A DNA stretch of 56,346 nucleotides from Lactococcus sp. dk101 (GTDB taxonomy: Bacteria; Bacillota; Bacilli; Lactobacillales; Streptococcaceae), in contig NZ_WITI01000012.1 in assembly GCF_009601055.1 (NCBI RefSeq), positions 1 through 56,346 on the forward strand. Reading direction: 5' to 3'. Within the stretch, counting starts at the first letter, position 1. Each line of letters starts with the position of its first letter. Shown here piece by piece: positions 35,601-44,175 of the stretch. The notes below the pieces were generated by a model that saw nothing but the letters and a program-made list of their open reading frames with translations, was not told the origin of the DNA and made no database searches. The translations under genes and the position numbers were made by a program.

Positions 35601-36227
35601 ATGATTCGTGATCGTTTTATATTTGGTTTGGCCATGCTTTGGGTCATAGCAGCAGCTGTTATTTTGACCATCTTGCTTGCCATTCCTTTGTTTGCTGTTG
35701 AGATGTCCATTTTTCATTTGTCTGCCATCGCTGGCATCAGTGACGCTAGCTTGTGGCATAATTATCTCGTCTTAATGAATTACTTGCTCAATCCTTTTGT
35801 CGGGCATTTGGCATTTCCTGATTTTGTTTCCTCAAGCAATGGCTTGAAGCATTTTGCCGAGGTGAAAGGCTTGTTTATGCTGACTTGGGCATTGGTGTTG
35901 GTCTTGTTGCCCGCATTTGTGATTTTTGTGAAAGAAAATTTACGAATTAGTTTTCATAATGCCTTACGCGCCTTTATGATTGTTCCTTTGGCTTTCGGGA
36001 TCATTGCAGGCTTGATTGGCTTTGACAATTTCTTTGTCTATTTTCACGAGATTTTATTCAGAGATTCCACTTGGCTCTTTGATCCTGCTCTTGACCCAAT
36101 CATCAATGTGTTGCCTGAGCAGTTCTTCATGCACTGTTTCATCCTCTTTGGTCTGATTTATGAACTGATTTTTTACTGCCTTTATAAAAAAGGCTATTCA
36201 CGAATAAGAAAACAAAAATCAAAATAA
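35601..36227 (+). CDS. TIGR01906-family integral membrane protein
   Basis: A 208-residue membrane protein with about five hydrophobic segments and the central FDNFFVYFHEILFRDSTWLFDPALDPIINVLPEQFF stretch (here in two parts: FHEILFRD and DPIINVLPEQFF) that defines the family in streptococci and lactococci. The C-terminus is basic (KKGYSRIRKQKSK) and cytoplasmic. Function is unknown. In this family it regularly follows the NagD-type phosphatase gene, as here. The ribosome site is AGAAAGAG. Confidence 0.8.
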   Translation: MIRDRFIFGLAMLWVIAAAVILTILLAIPLFAVEMSIFHLSAIAGISDASLWHNYLVLMNYLLNPFVGHLAFPDFVSSSNGLKHFAEVKGLFMLTWALVLVLLPAFVIFVKENLRISFHNALRAFMIVPLAFGIIAGLIGFDNFFVYFHEILFRDSTWLFDPALDPIINVLPEQFFMHCFILFGLIYELIFYCLYKKGYSRIRKQKSK

Positions 36228-36237
36228 ATAGTTAGCT

Positions 36238-36250
36238 ATTTCCGAACAAT
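36238..36250 (+). promoter_or_regulatory. PurBox (PurR site) upstream of guaC
   Basis: ATTTCCGAACAAT matches the lactococcal PurBox AWWWCCGAACWWT at all 13 positions. Its centre is about 76 bases before the predicted guaC transcription start (near 36320), the spacing known for PurR-activated promoters in L. lactis. A terminator stands between box and promoter. Confidence 0.75.
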
Positions 36251-36255
36251 AAAAG

Positions 36256-36283
36256 AAAAACTGTCAGCAATGACCGTTTTTTT
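36256..36283 (+). terminator. terminator before guaC, built on a GTCAGCAATGAC palindrome
   Basis: AAAAACTGTCA, loop GCAA, TGACCGTTTTT followed by T and G; one mismatch in the stem. Confidence 0.8.
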
Positions 36284-36307
36284 GTTTTATCTTGAGCGCT
36301 TTTAAGT

Positions 36308-36313
36308 TAGAAT
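36308..36313 (+). promoter_or_regulatory. guaC promoter -10 (PurR-activated type)
   Basis: TAGAAT at 36308-36313 without a fitting -35, which is usual for PurR-dependent promoters. The 90-nt leader holds a small closed structure (CAGAA near 36337 with TTCTG near 36382, and AAGCC/GGCTT inside). Confidence 0.5.
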
Positions 36314-36410
36314 GAATAGTGGAGAGTTTAGTTCACAGAAGATAACAAGCTAAACTAGAGAAGCCATTGGCTTGGTCGGTATTCTGAAATGAAAAGTGAA
36401 GAGGTCTGTT

Positions 36411-37400
36411 ATGAATGTTTTAAATTCTGTATTTGATTACGAGGATATCCAATTAGTCCCCAATAAATGTGTGATTAATAGCCGTCAAGAAGCGGATACC
36501 AGCGTCATGCTTGGAAAATATCGCTTTAAAATTCCAGTTGTTCCAGCCAATATGCAAACCATTATTGACGATTCGATTGCTGAAATGCTGGCGAAAAATG
36601 GCTACTTTTACATCATGCACCGTTTTGAAGCTGAAAACCGTTTGGCATTTGTCAAGAAAATGCAAGCACAAGGCTTGATTGCGTCGATTTCGGTAGGTGT
36701 CAAAGAAGACGAACGCCAATTTGTTCGTCAGCTGTCAGAACAAGCTGTCATTCCTGAATTTGTGACCATTGATATTGCTCATGGGCATACCAACTCTGTC
36801 ATTGAAATGATTCAGTTGATTAAACGCTTGATGCCAACAGTCTTTGTCATTGCAGGAAATGTGGGAACGCCAGAAGCAGTTCGAGAACTGGAAAATGCTG
36901 GTGCAGATGCAACAAAAGTTGGTATTGGCCCTGGTAAAGTCTGCATCACGAAAGTCAAAACTGGTTTTGGAACAGGCGGCTGGCAATTAGCAGCGGTGAG
37001 ATGGTGTGCTAAAGCAGCCAGTAAACCTGTCATCGCTGACGGTGGTATCAGAACACACGGAGACATTGCCAAATCCATTCGCATGGGTGCAACTATGGTC
37101 ATGATTGGCTCGCTCTTTGCCGCACACGAAGAATCACCTGGTAAAACTGTTGAAATCGACGGTAAACTCTTCAAAGAATATTTTGGTTCTGCCTCAGAAT
37201 ATCAAAAAGGAGAACACAAAAACGTGGAAGGCAAGAAGATTTTGTTGCCTCACAAGGGCCATTTACAGGAGACCCTTACGGAGATGCAAGAAGACTTGCA
37301 AAGCTCAATCTCTTATGCCGGCGGACGTGACTTGTCAGCTTTGACAAAAGTGGATTATGTGGTGGTCAAAAATTCCATTTGGAATGGCGATACCATTTAA
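36411..37400 (+). CDS. guaC: GMP reductase
   Basis: It reduces GMP to IMP with NADPH, allowing guanine to feed adenine nucleotides. The 329 residues are a TIM barrel; the catalytic cysteine is Cys178 in [11 protein letters not shown], and NADPH- and GMP-binding loops are [11 protein letters not shown] and AGGRDLSAL. The absence of CBS domains separates it from IMP dehydrogenase. ATG 36411 follows GAAGAGG. The neighbours xpt and pbuX downstream make this a purine salvage block; PurR activation is indicated by the PurBox. Confidence 0.93.
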   Translation: MNVLNSVFDYEDIQLVPNKCVINSRQEADTSVMLGKYRFKIPVVPANMQTIIDDSIAEMLAKNGYFYIMHRFEAENRLAFVKKMQAQGLIASISVGVKEDERQFVRQLSEQAVIPEFVTIDIAHGHTNSVIEMIQLIKRLMPTVFVIAGNVGTPEAVRELENAGADATKVGIGPGKVCITKVKTGFGTGGWQLAAVRWCAKAASKPVIADGGIRTHGDIAKSIRMGATMVMIGSLFAAHEESPGKTVEIDGKLFKEYFGSASEYQKGEHKNVEGKKILLPHKGHLQETLTEMQEDLQSSISYAGGRDLSALTKVDYVVVKNSIWNGDTI

Positions 37401-37470
37401 TTCAAATGTTCGGCATTTGCCAAAATATCTAAACATTCAGTAAGTTGTTCGTTTATGACGGACGATAAAA

Positions 37471-37499
37471 TTGAATAAGTTAAAAAAAAAGACTATAAT
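37471..37499 (+). promoter_or_regulatory. promoter of xpt-pbuX
   Basis: TTGAAT (37471-37476), a 17-base spacer and TATAAT (37494-37499). Transcription would start at about 37506, the first base of the riboswitch. Confidence 0.75.
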
Positions 37500-37506
37500 A
37501 GAAAAA

Positions 37507-37571
37507 TCTTATTTATACCTGGAATATGGCCGGGCGTTTCTACCTCGTACCTTAAATATGAGACAATAAGA
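37507..37571 (+). promoter_or_regulatory. purine riboswitch, guanine class
   Basis: P1 is TCTTATT (37507-37513) with AATAAGA (37565-37571). P2 is CCTGG/CCGGG with loop AATATGG. J2/3 reads CGTTTCTAC. P3 is CTCGTA/TATGAG with loop CCTTAAA. These loops match the kissing loops of the B. subtilis xpt aptamer (GATATGG and CCGTAAA). The specificity position in J3/1 (nucleotide 74 in xpt) is C at 37564, so guanine or xanthine rather than adenine is bound. The terminator downstream is the expression platform. Confidence 0.92.
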
Positions 37572-37625
37572 GTTAATTTTAAAATCATTGATTTTTGATA
37601 TTGATTCTTTTTTGCATACGAAACG

Positions 37626-37687
37626 CCTTGTCAGGTTCATTTTCAGCTTAACGCTGAGATTGTCACTACTGACAGGGTATTTTTTTT
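37626..37687 (+). terminator. riboswitch-controlled terminator before xpt
   Basis: CCTTGTCAG (37626-37634) pairs with CTGACAGGG (37669-37677) over nine base pairs, with an inner hairpin CTTAACG-type loop between CAGC and GCTG. Eight or more T follow. It contains a GTCACTACTGAC palindrome copy. Confidence 0.85.
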
Positions 37688-37702
37688 ATCAAAGGAGAAG
37701 TA

Positions 37703-38299
37703 ATGAAATTATTAGAAGACCGCATTAATGTGGATGGCAGAATTCTCGGAGACGACATTTTGAAAGTCGATAGCTTTTTGACGCATCAAGTAGATTTTAG
37801 CTTGATGAAAGCCATTGGTGAACGTCTTGCTGATGTCTATCGGGAAAAAGGCATCACAAAGGTTGTGACTATTGAAGCAAGCGGGATTGCTCCAGCACTC
37901 TATGCAGCCGAAAGTCTTGGTGTTCCAATGATTTTTGCTAAAAAAGCAAAAAATGTAACCATGAATGAAGAACTTTTGACAACAGAGGTTTTCAGTTTCA
38001 CCAAACAAGTTACATCAACAGTATCGATTTCTAAAAAATTCCTTTCATCTGACGACAGCGTCTTGATTGTTGACGATTTTCTTGCCAATGGTCAAGCTGC
38101 ACTGGGCTTGCTTCGCTTGATTGAACAAGCGGGCGCTAAAGCTGTCGGTGTCGGCATTGTTATTGAAAAATCATTCCAGACTGGCCGTCAACTTTTGATT
38201 GATAAAGGCTTGCAATTGACGTCGCTTGCCCGTATCGGTGCATTTGAAAATGGACAAATCGTTTTTGCACCAGCAGATGATGCTGCATTTGACAAATAA
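37703..38299 (+). CDS. xpt: xanthine phosphoribosyltransferase
   Basis: It makes XMP from xanthine and PRPP. The 198 residues begin [23 protein letters not shown]-like (the first ten are the Xpt hallmark), and the PRPP loop is [13 protein letters not shown]. Length and the long inserted hood are normal. The ribosome site is AAAGGAG. It is first in the operon with the xanthine permease, controlled by the guanine riboswitch. Confidence 0.95.
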   Translation: MKLLEDRINVDGRILGDDILKVDSFLTHQVDFSLMKAIGERLADVYREKGITKVVTIEASGIAPALYAAESLGVPMIFAKKAKNVTMNEELLTTEVFSFTKQVTSTVSISKKFLSSDDSVLIVDDFLANGQAALGLLRLIEQAGAKAVGVGIVIEKSFQTGRQLLIDKGLQLTSLARIGAFENGQIVFAPADDAAFDK

Positions 38300-38348
38300 A
38301 ATCAGCTTGCAAATACGCTGAAAAATGAAAGAGGAAAAGGAAAAGGTC

Positions 38349-39665
38349 ATGTTTCAAAAAAATGAAAAGAGTCAATCACAAGCTGCCGTTCTAGGACTGC
38401 AACACTTACTTGCCATGTATTCGGGTTCTATTTTGGTTCCAATCATGATTGCAAGCGCCCTGAAATATTCGCCGCAACAAATGACCTATTTAATTTCGAC
38501 AGACATTTTTATGTGTGGTGTCGCTACATTGCTCCAGCTTCAACTGCGGAAGCACTTTGGGATTGGACTTCCCGTTGTACTTGGCGTTGCCTTCCAGTCT
38601 GTTTTCCCACTGATTATGATTGGTGAACGTCATGGAGCCGGTGCCATGTTTGGCTCATTGATTGTTTCTGGTCTTTTCGTTTTACTGATTTCAGGTGTCT
38701 TTTCAAAAGTGCGAAAACTTTTTCCACCTTTGGTCACAGGGTCTGTCATTACAACCATAGGCCTCAGTTTAATTCCAGTTGCTATTGGAAACATGGGAAA
38801 CAATGTTGACAAACCAACTGGAAGCAGTTTGTTCCTGGCTGCCTTTACCATTCTCGTTATTCTTTGTGTTCATATTTTTGCAAAAGGGTTTATCCGTTCC
38901 ATCTCTATTTTGATTGGTCTTGTTGTAGGGACTTGTGCAGCTGGTGCAATGGGACTTGTGGATCTCAATGTGGTAAGTCAAACCGCCTGGGTACATTTGC
39001 CCCAACCCTTCTACTTTGCTACTCCCAAGTTTTATTTTGAAGATTCATTGATGATGATTATTATTGCCATCGTATCGCTTGTTGAGTCAACAGGGGTTTA
39101 TCTTGCGCTTGCCGACATCACAGGCGAAGAACTTTCTGAAAAACGCTTGCGCAATGGCTATCGTGCAGAAGGCTTTGCAGTTATGTTGGGTGGTGTTTTC
39201 AATACCTTCCCCTACACTGGCTTTTCTCAAAATGTCGGCTTAGTTCAACTTTCTGGAATTAAAACCAGACGTCCGCTTTATTACACCGCTGCTTTCTTGA
39301 TTGTTCTTGGGCTGATGCCAAAATTTGCGGCAGTTGCTCAACTTATTCCAAATCCAGTCCTTGGCGGTGCCATGTTGATTATGTTTGGAATGGTGGCAAC
39401 ACAAGGCATTCGCATGCTTGGAAAAGTGGATTATGAAGGCAATCAAAACCTCTTGATTGTTGCAGTTTCTGTAGCGATGGGCGTTGGTTTTGATTCAACA
39501 ACCCTCTTTTCAAGTCTGCCAAGTGCCATCCAACCCTTTATTTCAAACGGCATTGTGATGAGTACTGTATCAGCGATTTTACTGAACCTGATTTTAAATC
39601 ATAAGAAAAAAGAAGTTCAAGCCGTTGAAATGGAAAATCATCTCACAGAAGAAGTGAGTGCATAA
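38349..39665 (+). CDS. pbuX: xanthine permease
   Basis: A nucleobase:cation symporter (NCS2 family) of 438 residues and about 14 helices. The motifs QHLLAMYSGSILVP near the N-terminus and the NVGLVQLSGIKTRRP stretch (the NCS2 signature of the N-x-G region after FSQ) are present. The ATG at 38349 behind AAAGGAAAAGG is used; an ATG 24 bases earlier is in frame but the extra residues are only lysine and glutamate. It is co-transcribed with xpt and ends in a shared terminator. Confidence 0.92.
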   Translation: MFQKNEKSQSQAAVLGLQHLLAMYSGSILVPIMIASALKYSPQQMTYLISTDIFMCGVATLLQLQLRKHFGIGLPVVLGVAFQSVFPLIMIGERHGAGAMFGSLIVSGLFVLLISGVFSKVRKLFPPLVTGSVITTIGLSLIPVAIGNMGNNVDKPTGSSLFLAAFTILVILCVHIFAKGFIRSISILIGLVVGTCAAGAMGLVDLNVVSQTAWVHLPQPFYFATPKFYFEDSLMMIIIAIVSLVESTGVYLALADITGEELSEKRLRNGYRAEGFAVMLGGVFNTFPYTGFSQNVGLVQLSGIKTRRPLYYTAAFLIVLGLMPKFAAVAQLIPNPVLGGAMLIMFGMVATQGIRMLGKVDYEGNQNLLIVAVSVAMGVGFDSTTLFSSLPSAIQPFISNGIVMSTVSAILLNLILNHKKKEVQAVEMENHLTEEVSA

Positions 39666-39691
39666 AAAAATGACCTTTCGGTCATTTTTTT
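39665..39691. terminator. bidirectional terminator between pbuX and trmL
   Basis: AAAAAATGACC, loop TTTC, GGTCATTTTTT. Confidence 0.9.
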
Positions 39692-40193
39692 ATTTCAATT
39701 TGTCATTTTGGTAAGTATGAATCAGTTCAAGTCCTGTAAAAGCTTGTTGGCGAAGGGCTTCATAAACAATCATACAGGCACAGTTCGACAAATTCAAAGC
39801 ACGAACGTGTGTGTCGTTCATCGGAATGCGAATGCATTCGTCGCGATGCTCGTGCATGAATGCTTCTGGTAAACCTGTATCTTCACGGCCTAACAAGAAG
39901 TAATGATTTTCATCAGTATTCGTATAATCAACATCCGAATAAACATGCTCTGCAAATTTGGAAACCAAATAAAGTTTACCATCCATGCTAGCCATGAAAT
40001 CTTCCATGTTGTCATGATAAACAATGTTTACCTTGTCCCAATAGTCAAGACCGGCACGTTTCAAATGTTTGTCCGTAATTTCAAATCCAAATGGTCGAAT
40101 CAAATGCAAAACGGTATTGGTTGCAGCGCACGTCCGTGCGATATTCCCTGTATTAAAATGAATGCGTGGTTCAAAAAGTACAATATGGTTCAT
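39690..40193 (-). CDS. trmL: tRNA (cytidine/uridine-34 2'-O)-methyltransferase
   Basis: A SPOUT methyltransferase of 167 residues that methylates the wobble ribose of tRNA-Leu. It starts with [19 protein letters not shown] (motif 1 with the conserved Asn and Arg), contains [11 protein letters not shown] and ends with [27 protein letters not shown], the knotted SAM-binding site (both quoted parts belong to TrmL-type motifs 2 and 3). Length is that of the minimal family. The start is preceded on its strand by AAAAGAGAA. It is the only gene on the minus strand in this part. Confidence 0.93.
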   Translation of the reverse strand: MNHIVLFEPRIHFNTGNIARTCAATNTVLHLIRPFGFEITDKHLKRAGLDYWDKVNIVYHDNMEDFMASMDGKLYLVSKFAEHVYSDVDYTNTDENHYFLLGREDTGLPEAFMHEHRDECIRIPMNDTHVRALNLSNCACMIVYEALRQQAFTGLELIHTYQNDKLK

Positions 40194-40263
40194 AAAAATT
40201 CTCTTTTCATCTCTTTTTCTCTCTTATTTTAGCATATTTAAGCACAGAAAAGGCTCTGAAAAA

Positions 40264-40365
40264 ACAAAAAAACTAGACCCCTCGGAGTCAAGCTCAGCAA
40301 GAAGTCTAGTTGGGGGGATTAATTTGCTTTAATCATAACAGGAAAGATTGAAACAAATTAACGTA
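40264..40365 (-). ncRNA. candidate small RNA, about 100 nt, C-rich unpaired tract
   Basis: The minus strand has TTTACA (40395-40400), a 17-base spacer and TAATAT (40372-40377, with TG), so transcription should begin near 40365. It runs to a hairpin ACTAGAC (40304-40310 in + coordinates) with GTCTAGT (40272-40278), followed by six T, a terminator. Inside is a smaller GAG/CTC hairpin. Just before the stem is CCCCCC, unpaired, facing a GAGGGG in the stem loop, so a pseudoknot is possible. No open frame longer than a few codons lies within. Confidence 0.55.
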
Positions 40366-40449
40366 ATTAATATATTATCATTTTTCAAGCCGTTTGTAAA
40401 GAATAAACTCCATAAAAGTTAAAAAAAAGTAGATAAAGCATTGAAATTC

Positions 40450-40478
40450 TTTAAAAATCGGTTTTTTTTTGATATAAT
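40450..40478 (+). promoter_or_regulatory. promoter of folA
   Basis: TTTAAA (40450-40455), a 17-base spacer and TATAAT (40473-40478), TG in extended position. Confidence 0.65.
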
Positions 40479-40511
40479 AGTGAGACTAAATTTAGGAATG
40501 AGGGGCTTGCG

Positions 40512-41009
40512 ATGATTTTAGGAATTTGGGCAGAAGCAGAAAATGGCGTCATCGGAAAAGATGGAAAACTTCCTTGGCATTTGCCACGTGAACTGCAACA
40601 TTTTAAAACTCAAACCATGAATCAAGCGATTTTGATGGGGCGTAAGACATTCGAAGGAATGAATAAAAGGGTTCTCCCTGGGAGAACCAGTATTATTTTG
40701 ACCCGCGATAAAACTTATATGTCTGACAATCCGCAAGTGAAAATCATGAATAGCCAAGCCCAAGTTATGGACTGGCTAGCTGGCCAAGAAAAAGATTTGT
40801 ACATCACAGGGGGAGCAGAAATGTTTTGCCTGTTTGAAGCACAACTGGATGGCTTCTATCGGACGCTTGTGCATCACAGTTTCGACGGCGATACTTTTTT
40901 TCCAACAGCTTTTGATTTTTCGGCATTTGAAAAAATGTCGGAAGAAAAATATCTACATGATGAAAAAAATCCCTTTGATTTCACCATTCAAAAATATAAA
41001 AGAAGATAA
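40512..41009 (+). CDS. folA: dihydrofolate reductase
   Basis: It reduces dihydrofolate to tetrahydrofolate with NADPH and is the trimethoprim target. The 165 residues contain NGVIGKDGKLPWHLPREL with the acidic active-site residue Glu27, MGRKTFEGM, the strand LPGRTSIILTRD and the motif YITGGAEMF. The position of gene and protein length match streptococcal folA, followed by a small gene and clpX. The ribosome site is GAGGGG. Confidence 0.95.
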   Translation: MILGIWAEAENGVIGKDGKLPWHLPRELQHFKTQTMNQAILMGRKTFEGMNKRVLPGRTSIILTRDKTYMSDNPQVKIMNSQAQVMDWLAGQEKDLYITGGAEMFCLFEAQLDGFYRTLVHHSFDGDTFFPTAFDFSAFEKMSEEKYLHDEKNPFDFTIQKYKRR

Positions 41010-41040
41010 CATCTTCGTAAAAAGATAGAGAAATAAAATT

Positions 41041-41211
41041 ATGACAAAATCACTCTTTGGACTCTTTACCGCTGTTATGGCTTGGGTTTGTATCGTCATT
41101 ATGATTCAATGTTTTAGAAAAAAACGTTGGGGATTAGGAACAATCTTCTTAATCAACTTTTTTACAAATCTGGTCAACTCAATCCATGCCTTTTCAGGAC
41201 TCCTATTTTAA
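41041..41211 (+). CDS. small membrane protein between folA and clpX
   Basis: A 56-residue protein: MTKSLFGLFTAVMAWVCIVI is a membrane helix, then a basic turn FRKKRWG, then a second hydrophobic segment LGTIFLINFFTNLVNSIHAF. A small protein of about this size stands at this place (folA-x-clpX) in streptococci too, so it is conserved. Its role is unknown. The ATG at 41041 lacks a strong ribosome site (AGAGAAATAAAATT). Confidence 0.75.
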   Translation: MTKSLFGLFTAVMAWVCIVIMIQCFRKKRWGLGTIFLINFFTNLVNSIHAFSGLLF

Positions 41212-41229
41212 GCGCAAGACTTAGCTTGC

Positions 41230-41258
41230 TTGAGGTCAAAAAATCAATTTGGAATAAT
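41230..41258 (+). promoter_or_regulatory. possible promoter of clpX
   Basis: TTGAGG (41230-41235), a 17-base spacer and AATAAT (41253-41258). No CIRCE or CtsR site is seen. Confidence 0.45.
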
Positions 41259-41305
41259 GTTTTCCTTTTTTGATGAAGAGACAATTAAACACTATAGAAA
41301 CGATT

Positions 41306-42568
41306 ATGACAAATACTAATACAACACAACCTACAATTCATTGTTCTTTTTGTGGAAAAGCACAAGAAGATGTCAAGAGACTCATCGCAGGAAGCGATGT
41401 TTTCATCTGTAACGAGTGTATCGAACTTTCGGTACATATTCTCGATGAAGAAGCGCAAGAACGCTTAGACGAAGAAATGCTCGAAGTAAAGACACCAAAA
41501 GAGATGATGGAACATCTTAATAATTATGTGATTGGTCAAGAACGTGCCAAACGTGCCCTTTCTGTCGCAGTCTATAATCACTACAAAAGAATTAACTTTG
41601 CTGACAGTACCGATGATGACATTGAACTTCAAAAATCAAATATCTTATTGATTGGCCCAACAGGGTCAGGAAAAACTTTTCTTGCCCAAACACTTGCCAA
41701 ATCATTAAATGTCCCCTTTGCCATTGCTGACGCAACCAGTTTGACTGAAGCAGGTTATGTCGGTGAAGATGTCGAAAATATCTTACTCAAATTGTTGCAA
41801 GCCAGCGATTTTGATATTGAACGTGCGGAACGTGGGATTATTTACATTGACGAAATTGATAAAATTGCTAAAAAATCTGAAAATGTTTCGATTACACGTG
41901 ATGTTTCAGGCGAAGGCGTGCAACAGGCTTTGCTGAAAATCATCGAAGGAACTGTCGCGAGCGTCCCACCTCAAGGCGGAAGAAAACACCCCAATCAAGA
42001 AATGATCCAAGTGGATACCAAAAATATCCTTTTTATCGTTGGTGGAGCTTTTGACGGGATTGAAGAAATCGTGAAGCAACGTTTAGGCGAAAAAGTCATC
42101 GGTTTTGGTGCCAATAATTTAGCACTTGACGAAGGCGATTCTTATATGCAACAAATTATTTCAGAAGATATTCAAAAATTCGGACTTATTCCTGAATTTA
42201 TTGGACGTTTACCTGTCGTTGCTGCACTTGAACGCTTGACGGAGGAAGATTTGATTCATATTTTGACAGAGCCAAAGAATGCTCTAGTTAAACAATATCA
42301 ACGCCTGCTTTTCTTTGATGGCGTGACGCTTGAATTTGAAGATGCTGCTCTTCGAGCCATTGCTCAAAAAGCGATTGAACGTAAGACGGGTGCTCGTGGA
42401 CTTCGATCAATCATTGAAGAAACCATGATGGACATTATGTTTGAAGTACCAAGTGACGAAAGCATCAAGAAAGTTATCATTACAGAGGCTGCAGCCAAAG
42501 GCGAAGCAGAACCACTTATGATTTCCGAAAATGAAGAAGACGAAGCAACAAAAGATACAACAAAATAA
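41306..42568 (+). CDS. clpX: ATP-dependent protease ATP-binding subunit ClpX
   Basis: A AAA+ unfoldase that feeds ClpP. The 420 residues begin with the zinc domain CSFC...CNEC, then Walker A GPTGSGKT, the pore loop GYVGEDVE, Walker B IYIDEIDK, the ClpP-binding IGF loop (KVIGFGANN) and sensor 2 KTGARGLRS. The start at 41306 is chosen because it gives the normal ClpX beginning; TTG 41270 and ATG 41273 are in frame. The order folA-x-clpX-engB is the streptococcal one. A terminator follows at 42580. Confidence 0.94.
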   Translation: MTNTNTTQPTIHCSFCGKAQEDVKRLIAGSDVFICNECIELSVHILDEEAQERLDEEMLEVKTPKEMMEHLNNYVIGQERAKRALSVAVYNHYKRINFADSTDDDIELQKSNILLIGPTGSGKTFLAQTLAKSLNVPFAIADATSLTEAGYVGEDVENILLKLLQASDFDIERAERGIIYIDEIDKIAKKSENVSITRDVSGEGVQQALLKIIEGTVASVPPQGGRKHPNQEMIQVDTKNILFIVGGAFDGIEEIVKQRLGEKVIGFGANNLALDEGDSYMQQIISEDIQKFGLIPEFIGRLPVVAALERLTEEDLIHILTEPKNALVKQYQRLLFFDGVTLEFEDAALRAIAQKAIERKTGARGLRSIIEETMMDIMFEVPSDESIKKVIITEAAAKGEAEPLMISENEEDEATKDTTK

Positions 42569-42579
42569 GTTGTGAGGAG

Positions 42580-42600
42580 CAGGACATTGTCCTGTTTTTT
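42580..42600 (+). terminator. terminator of clpX
   Basis: CAGGAC, loop ATT, GTCCTG, six T. Confidence 0.8.
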
Positions 42601-42619
42601 CTTTACCTATCTTGAGAAA

Positions 42620-42648
42620 TTTACAAGCCACTTGTGGTGTGGTATAAT
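42620..42648 (+). promoter_or_regulatory. promoter of engB; predicts a leaderless mRNA
   Basis: TTTACA (42620-42625), a 17-base spacer and TATAAT (42643-42648) with TG two bases before the -10. The ATG is 7 bases after the -10. Confidence 0.65.
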
Positions 42649-42655
42649 TAAGATT

Positions 42656-43237
42656 ATGAATTTGAATAATCTTAAATTGACCGTTTCGGCGCCTTCAAGT
42701 AAACAATATCCTGAATCAGATCTTCCTGAAATCGCCCTAGCGGGACGATCAAATGTAGGAAAATCAAGTTTCATCAATACCTTGCTCAATCGTAAAAATT
42801 TTGCAAGAACCTCTGCTAATCCTGGGAAAACTCAGTTGCTCAATTTTTATAATATTGACGAGACTGCTCATTTTGTGGACGTTCCAGGTTATGGCTACGC
42901 TCGCGTTTCAAAAAGCGAACGTGAAAAATGGGGGAAAATGATTGAAGAATATTTGACCACAAGAGAAAACTTACGTGCTGTTGTAAGTTTGGTTGATATT
43001 CGTCACGAACCAAGCGAAGATGACTGCATGATGTATGAGTTTTTGAAATATTACCATATCCCAGTTATTTTAGTAGCGACAAAGGCTGACAAAGTGCCAC
43101 GTGGCAAATGGAACCGTCAAGAATCAATCATCAGAAAAGCACTCAAATTTGATAGTACAGATGATTTCATCATCTTTTCATCATTTGATAAAACAGGGCT
43201 TGATCAAGCATGGCAAGCCATTGAAAAGTATATTTAA
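42656..43237 (+). CDS. engB: ribosome biogenesis GTPase EngB (YsxC/YihA)
   Basis: An essential 193-residue GTPase for 50S assembly. G1 is [10 protein letters not shown]3 DVPGYGYA, G4 ATKADK. The reading frame is open upstream to 42572, but the protein start [12 protein letters not shown] aligns with other EngB. The ATG at 42656 follows the -10 by 7 bases with no ribosome site, so a leaderless message is likely. It ends in a good terminator. Confidence 0.93.
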   Translation: MNLNNLKLTVSAPSSKQYPESDLPEIALAGRSNVGKSSFINTLLNRKNFARTSANPGKTQLLNFYNIDETAHFVDVPGYGYARVSKSEREKWGKMIEEYLTTRENLRAVVSLVDIRHEPSEDDCMMYEFLKYYHIPVILVATKADKVPRGKWNRQESIIRKALKFDSTDDFIIFSSFDKTGLDQAWQAIEKYI

Positions 43238-43262
43238 AGCTATGAGGCTTCATAGCTTTTTC
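43236..43262 (+). terminator. terminator of engB
   Basis: AAAGCTATGA, loop GGCT, TCATAGCTTT, then TTC. Confidence 0.85.
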
Positions 43263-43300
43263 TATCATAAAAATGTTACTGACAAGATGAAGGAGTTTTT

Positions 43301-43651
43301 ATGTACCAAATTAAATTAAATGGCATGAAATTTAAAGCGCATATTGGCGTGATGCCTGAAGAAAAAGTCGTCGGGCAAAATTTGGAAATCGACTTGTGTG
43401 TTGAAACTAATTTTGATTTTTCGGGTCAAGACAAATTAGAAGACACGCTTAGCTATGTTGATTTTTATGAGCAAACCAAGCTAATCATTGACCAATCGAG
43501 AGCTGATTTGATTGAGACCTTGGCTTATCAAATCATTGAGAAAGTCAAAGCCTGTGACCTTCGTATTGCATCTGTTGAAGTGCATTTGCGTAAACTTGCG
43601 GTGCCGATTGACGGAATTTTTGATTCGGCTGAAGTTGTCATGAAGGGGTAA
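43301..43651 (+). CDS. folB: dihydroneopterin aldolase
   Basis: It cleaves dihydroneopterin to 6-hydroxymethyl-dihydropterin in folate synthesis. The 116 residues show GMKFKAHIGVMPEEKVVGQNLEID (the FxxxxGVxxxE start of FolB) and the SYVDFYEQTKLI and LIETLAYQI parts with the catalytic Lys in the VHLRKLAVPIDG region. The ribosome site is AAGGAG. folK follows 3 bases later. Confidence 0.94.
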   Translation: MYQIKLNGMKFKAHIGVMPEEKVVGQNLEIDLCVETNFDFSGQDKLEDTLSYVDFYEQTKLIIDQSRADLIETLAYQIIEKVKACDLRIASVEVHLRKLAVPIDGIFDSAEVVMKG

Positions 43652-43654
43652 GCA

Positions 43655-44143
43655 ATGAAACACACGGTTTATTTGAGTATGGGAAGCAACATGGGCGATC
43701 GGATGCACTATCTCAATAGGGCGCTGTCAGCACTGACAGAAACAGGTCACGTGATGCTGATGAAGCAATCAGCCTTTTATGAGACATCGCCTGTCGGTGG
43801 GGTTGTGCAAGATGATTTTATTAATCTTGCTGCAAAAATCAGCACGGATTTATCTGCGGACGCTTTACTTGACTTGATTCATCAGGTTGAACAAAAACTC
43901 AATCGCGTGCGTTTGATTCATTGGGGACCTCGCACGATTGACATAGACATTTTATTTTTCGATGAGGAGCAACGCAATGACGACAAGCTAACAATCCCAC
44001 ACGCTGAGGTTTTCAATCGCTTGTTTGTTTTAGTGCCGCTTTTGGATGTGGTTGATGCGGATTTTTATGCCTTAAAGCAGCTGCAAAATGCCCAGCAAAA
44101 ATTACAAGATTCTGAACAAGCGCTGGTTAAAATCGAAAATTGA
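43655..44143 (+). CDS. folK: 2-amino-4-hydroxy-6-hydroxymethyl-dihydropteridine pyrophosphokinase (HPPK)
   Basis: It pyrophosphorylates hydroxymethyl-dihydropterin. The 162 residues have LSMGSNMGDR, YETSPVGGVVQDDF and the metal site GPRTIDIDILFF. In L. lactis HPPK is fused with GTP cyclohydrolase I (folKE); here the gene stops after the HPPK domain and no folE part follows in the 32 bases before folP. An iterated palindrome (43726) encodes the residues LSALT. The ribosome site is AAGGGG. Confidence 0.94.
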   Translation: MKHTVYLSMGSNMGDRMHYLNRALSALTETGHVMLMKQSAFYETSPVGGVVQDDFINLAAKISTDLSADALLDLIHQVEQKLNRVRLIHWGPRTIDIDILFFDEEQRNDDKLTIPHAEVFNRLFVLVPLLDVVDADFYALKQLQNAQQKLQDSEQALVKIEN

Positions 44144-44175
44144 TTTCTTTTTAATTTTTGAAAATGAGGTGAAAA

